Shown: positions 17,074-17,862 of the stretch, in pieces
How the letters are laid out: each line of letters starts with the position of its first letter
Position numbering within the stretch: position 1 is the stretch's first letter
Source: Cerioporus squamosus
Taxonomy: Eukaryota > Basidiomycota > Agaricomycetes > Polyporales > Polyporaceae
Assembly: GCA_022592435.1 (NCBI GenBank)
Contig: JABYQS010000579.1
Coordinates: 1-17,862, forward strand
DNA length: 17,862 bases
Direction: 5' to 3'
Program-made: the position numbers and the translations under genes
Notes under the pieces: model-generated
Database searches by the model: none
Told to the model about the DNA's origin: nothing
What the model saw: only the letters and a program-made list of their open reading frames with translations

Positions 17074-17862
17074 CGCGAACCCAGTCGGAGTCTGCACTGC
17101 GCTCGTCCACGGACCACGGGCGCGGCTTGGCGAACTCGCGGGGCTCCGGGGCTGACCCTGGAATTTCTGAGGTGCCCCCCCGAATGTCCGGCTGTCGGGT
17201 GTTCCGGCTGGTGCCTGTCAATGGTGCGTCTCGCAAGGAGGCTTCGTCTTTGTGTTCTCTTCGTCTCTGTCTGGTAATAACGTCGCACGGCATCTTGGGC
17301 TCGCGCACCAAAGCAGGACGCGTCGCAACCGCACCCTCCCAGCCCTGAACCACTCGCTCGAGGGCCCTCGAGAGTCGACACGCCGCGTCCGCCGTCTACA
17401 CACTCCTCCCGCCCGCCCGCCTGTCTCCCAGCCCAGCCCGCGGTTTCGAGAACTGCGTCGCCCTCTCACCCTCTGGCTGTGACACTAGTACTGGCTGGCA
17501 GGCCCCGAGAATCCGGCTCGACAAGCTTCAGCGCGGGCCCACCTTCTGCCCCCGCTGACGTCCTGACGTTCATTCGATCGCCGTGCGCTTGCAATGATCG
17601 TATTCAACGCAGCGCAGCGCTTCTGCTCCTACGTGCAGTACTGCCAGTGCTCGTCGTCAAGGTTCGGCTCCTTGCACGCGCAGACGTCCCACACGAGGCG
17701 CGGCCCCATCCTGCCAATTGCCTGATGCGATGCGGGATCCGGATGCGCGGTGCAGATCCGAATCGTCCTCTCCCTGCTCGATGTTTCTACGCTCACGGTC
17801 CTGTGTCACTCCCGCCAACTGAGGTGAGAATAATGACGATTCGGATTCCGGGAGGTATCGAC

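Larger units (their letters stand above)
11503..17862. other. Long stretch without a recognisable gene
   Basis: More than 6 kb carries no domain, signal peptide or conserved motif that I recognise. Open frames up to about 250 codons exist (for example 13716-14465 and 14158-14901, plus), but they overlap one another in different frames on both strands and have Arg/Ser/Pro/Ala-rich, shuffled-looking products, the usual pattern of GC-rich non-coding DNA. No tRNA or 5S rRNA, LTR pair, telomere repeat or transposase fragment was seen. What does stand out is the number of very short tandem tracts and hairpins listed separately, mostly after 15.4 kb. Confidence 0.5.

Noticed and set aside
1..17862. 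CRISPR array, prokaryotic operon or defence system
   Set aside because: The window is eukaryotic (introns, tRNA with intron, ER and proteasome genes); no regularly spaced repeats with unique spacers are present.

Overview
The window looks like nuclear DNA from a filamentous basidiomycete, probably an Agaricomycete. It is GC-rich, and its genes are cut by many short GT-AG introns of about 50-70 bp. It combines a BAP31-like ER protein, a proteasomal ubiquitin protease, a small secreted GH18 chitinase, an intron-bearing tRNA-Trp and a fungal LINE remnant. The taxonomic placement is inferred from gene structure and content; no species can be named from the sequence.

Layout. Positions 1-1042 (minus) hold the 5' part of a LINE-type ORF1 (gag-like) with a frame break, running off the left edge. 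From 1043 to about 2960 nothing is recognised, but a TATA box at 1963 and a chain of intron-like GT-AG intervals suggest an unidentified or decaying spliced locus on the plus strand. Positions 3135-3294 (minus) carry a short frameshifted relic of a GH18 chitinase. Just beyond it, 3766-4970 (minus), lies an intact five-exon GH18 gene coding for 316 aa with a signal peptide and the full catalytic motif. A tRNA-Trp(CCA) sits at 6026-6105.

The conserved core is a head-to-head pair: a six-exon BAP31/Yet-type gene (6530-7442, minus, 206 aa) and a ten-exon UBP6/USP14-type gene (7769-9989, plus, 543 aa). They share a 326-bp intergenic region that contains a tandem ACGCGT element. Every exon junction I give for the three intact protein genes keeps the reading frame. 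A further spliced locus of unknown function starts at 10419, but I could not assemble one unbroken reading frame for it.

From about 11.5 kb to the right end (over 6 kb) I recognise no gene. Long ORFs exist there, but they overlap in several frames with no recognisable domain, as expected for GC-rich non-coding DNA. The region does contain a striking set of very short tandem tracts, mostly of period 7 and each built from a different heptamer, plus perfect hairpins.

The recognised genes do not form a pathway: they are a housekeeping pair beside a secreted chitinase and transposon-related debris. No defence island, biosynthetic cluster or other new multi-gene system can be supported from the sequence.
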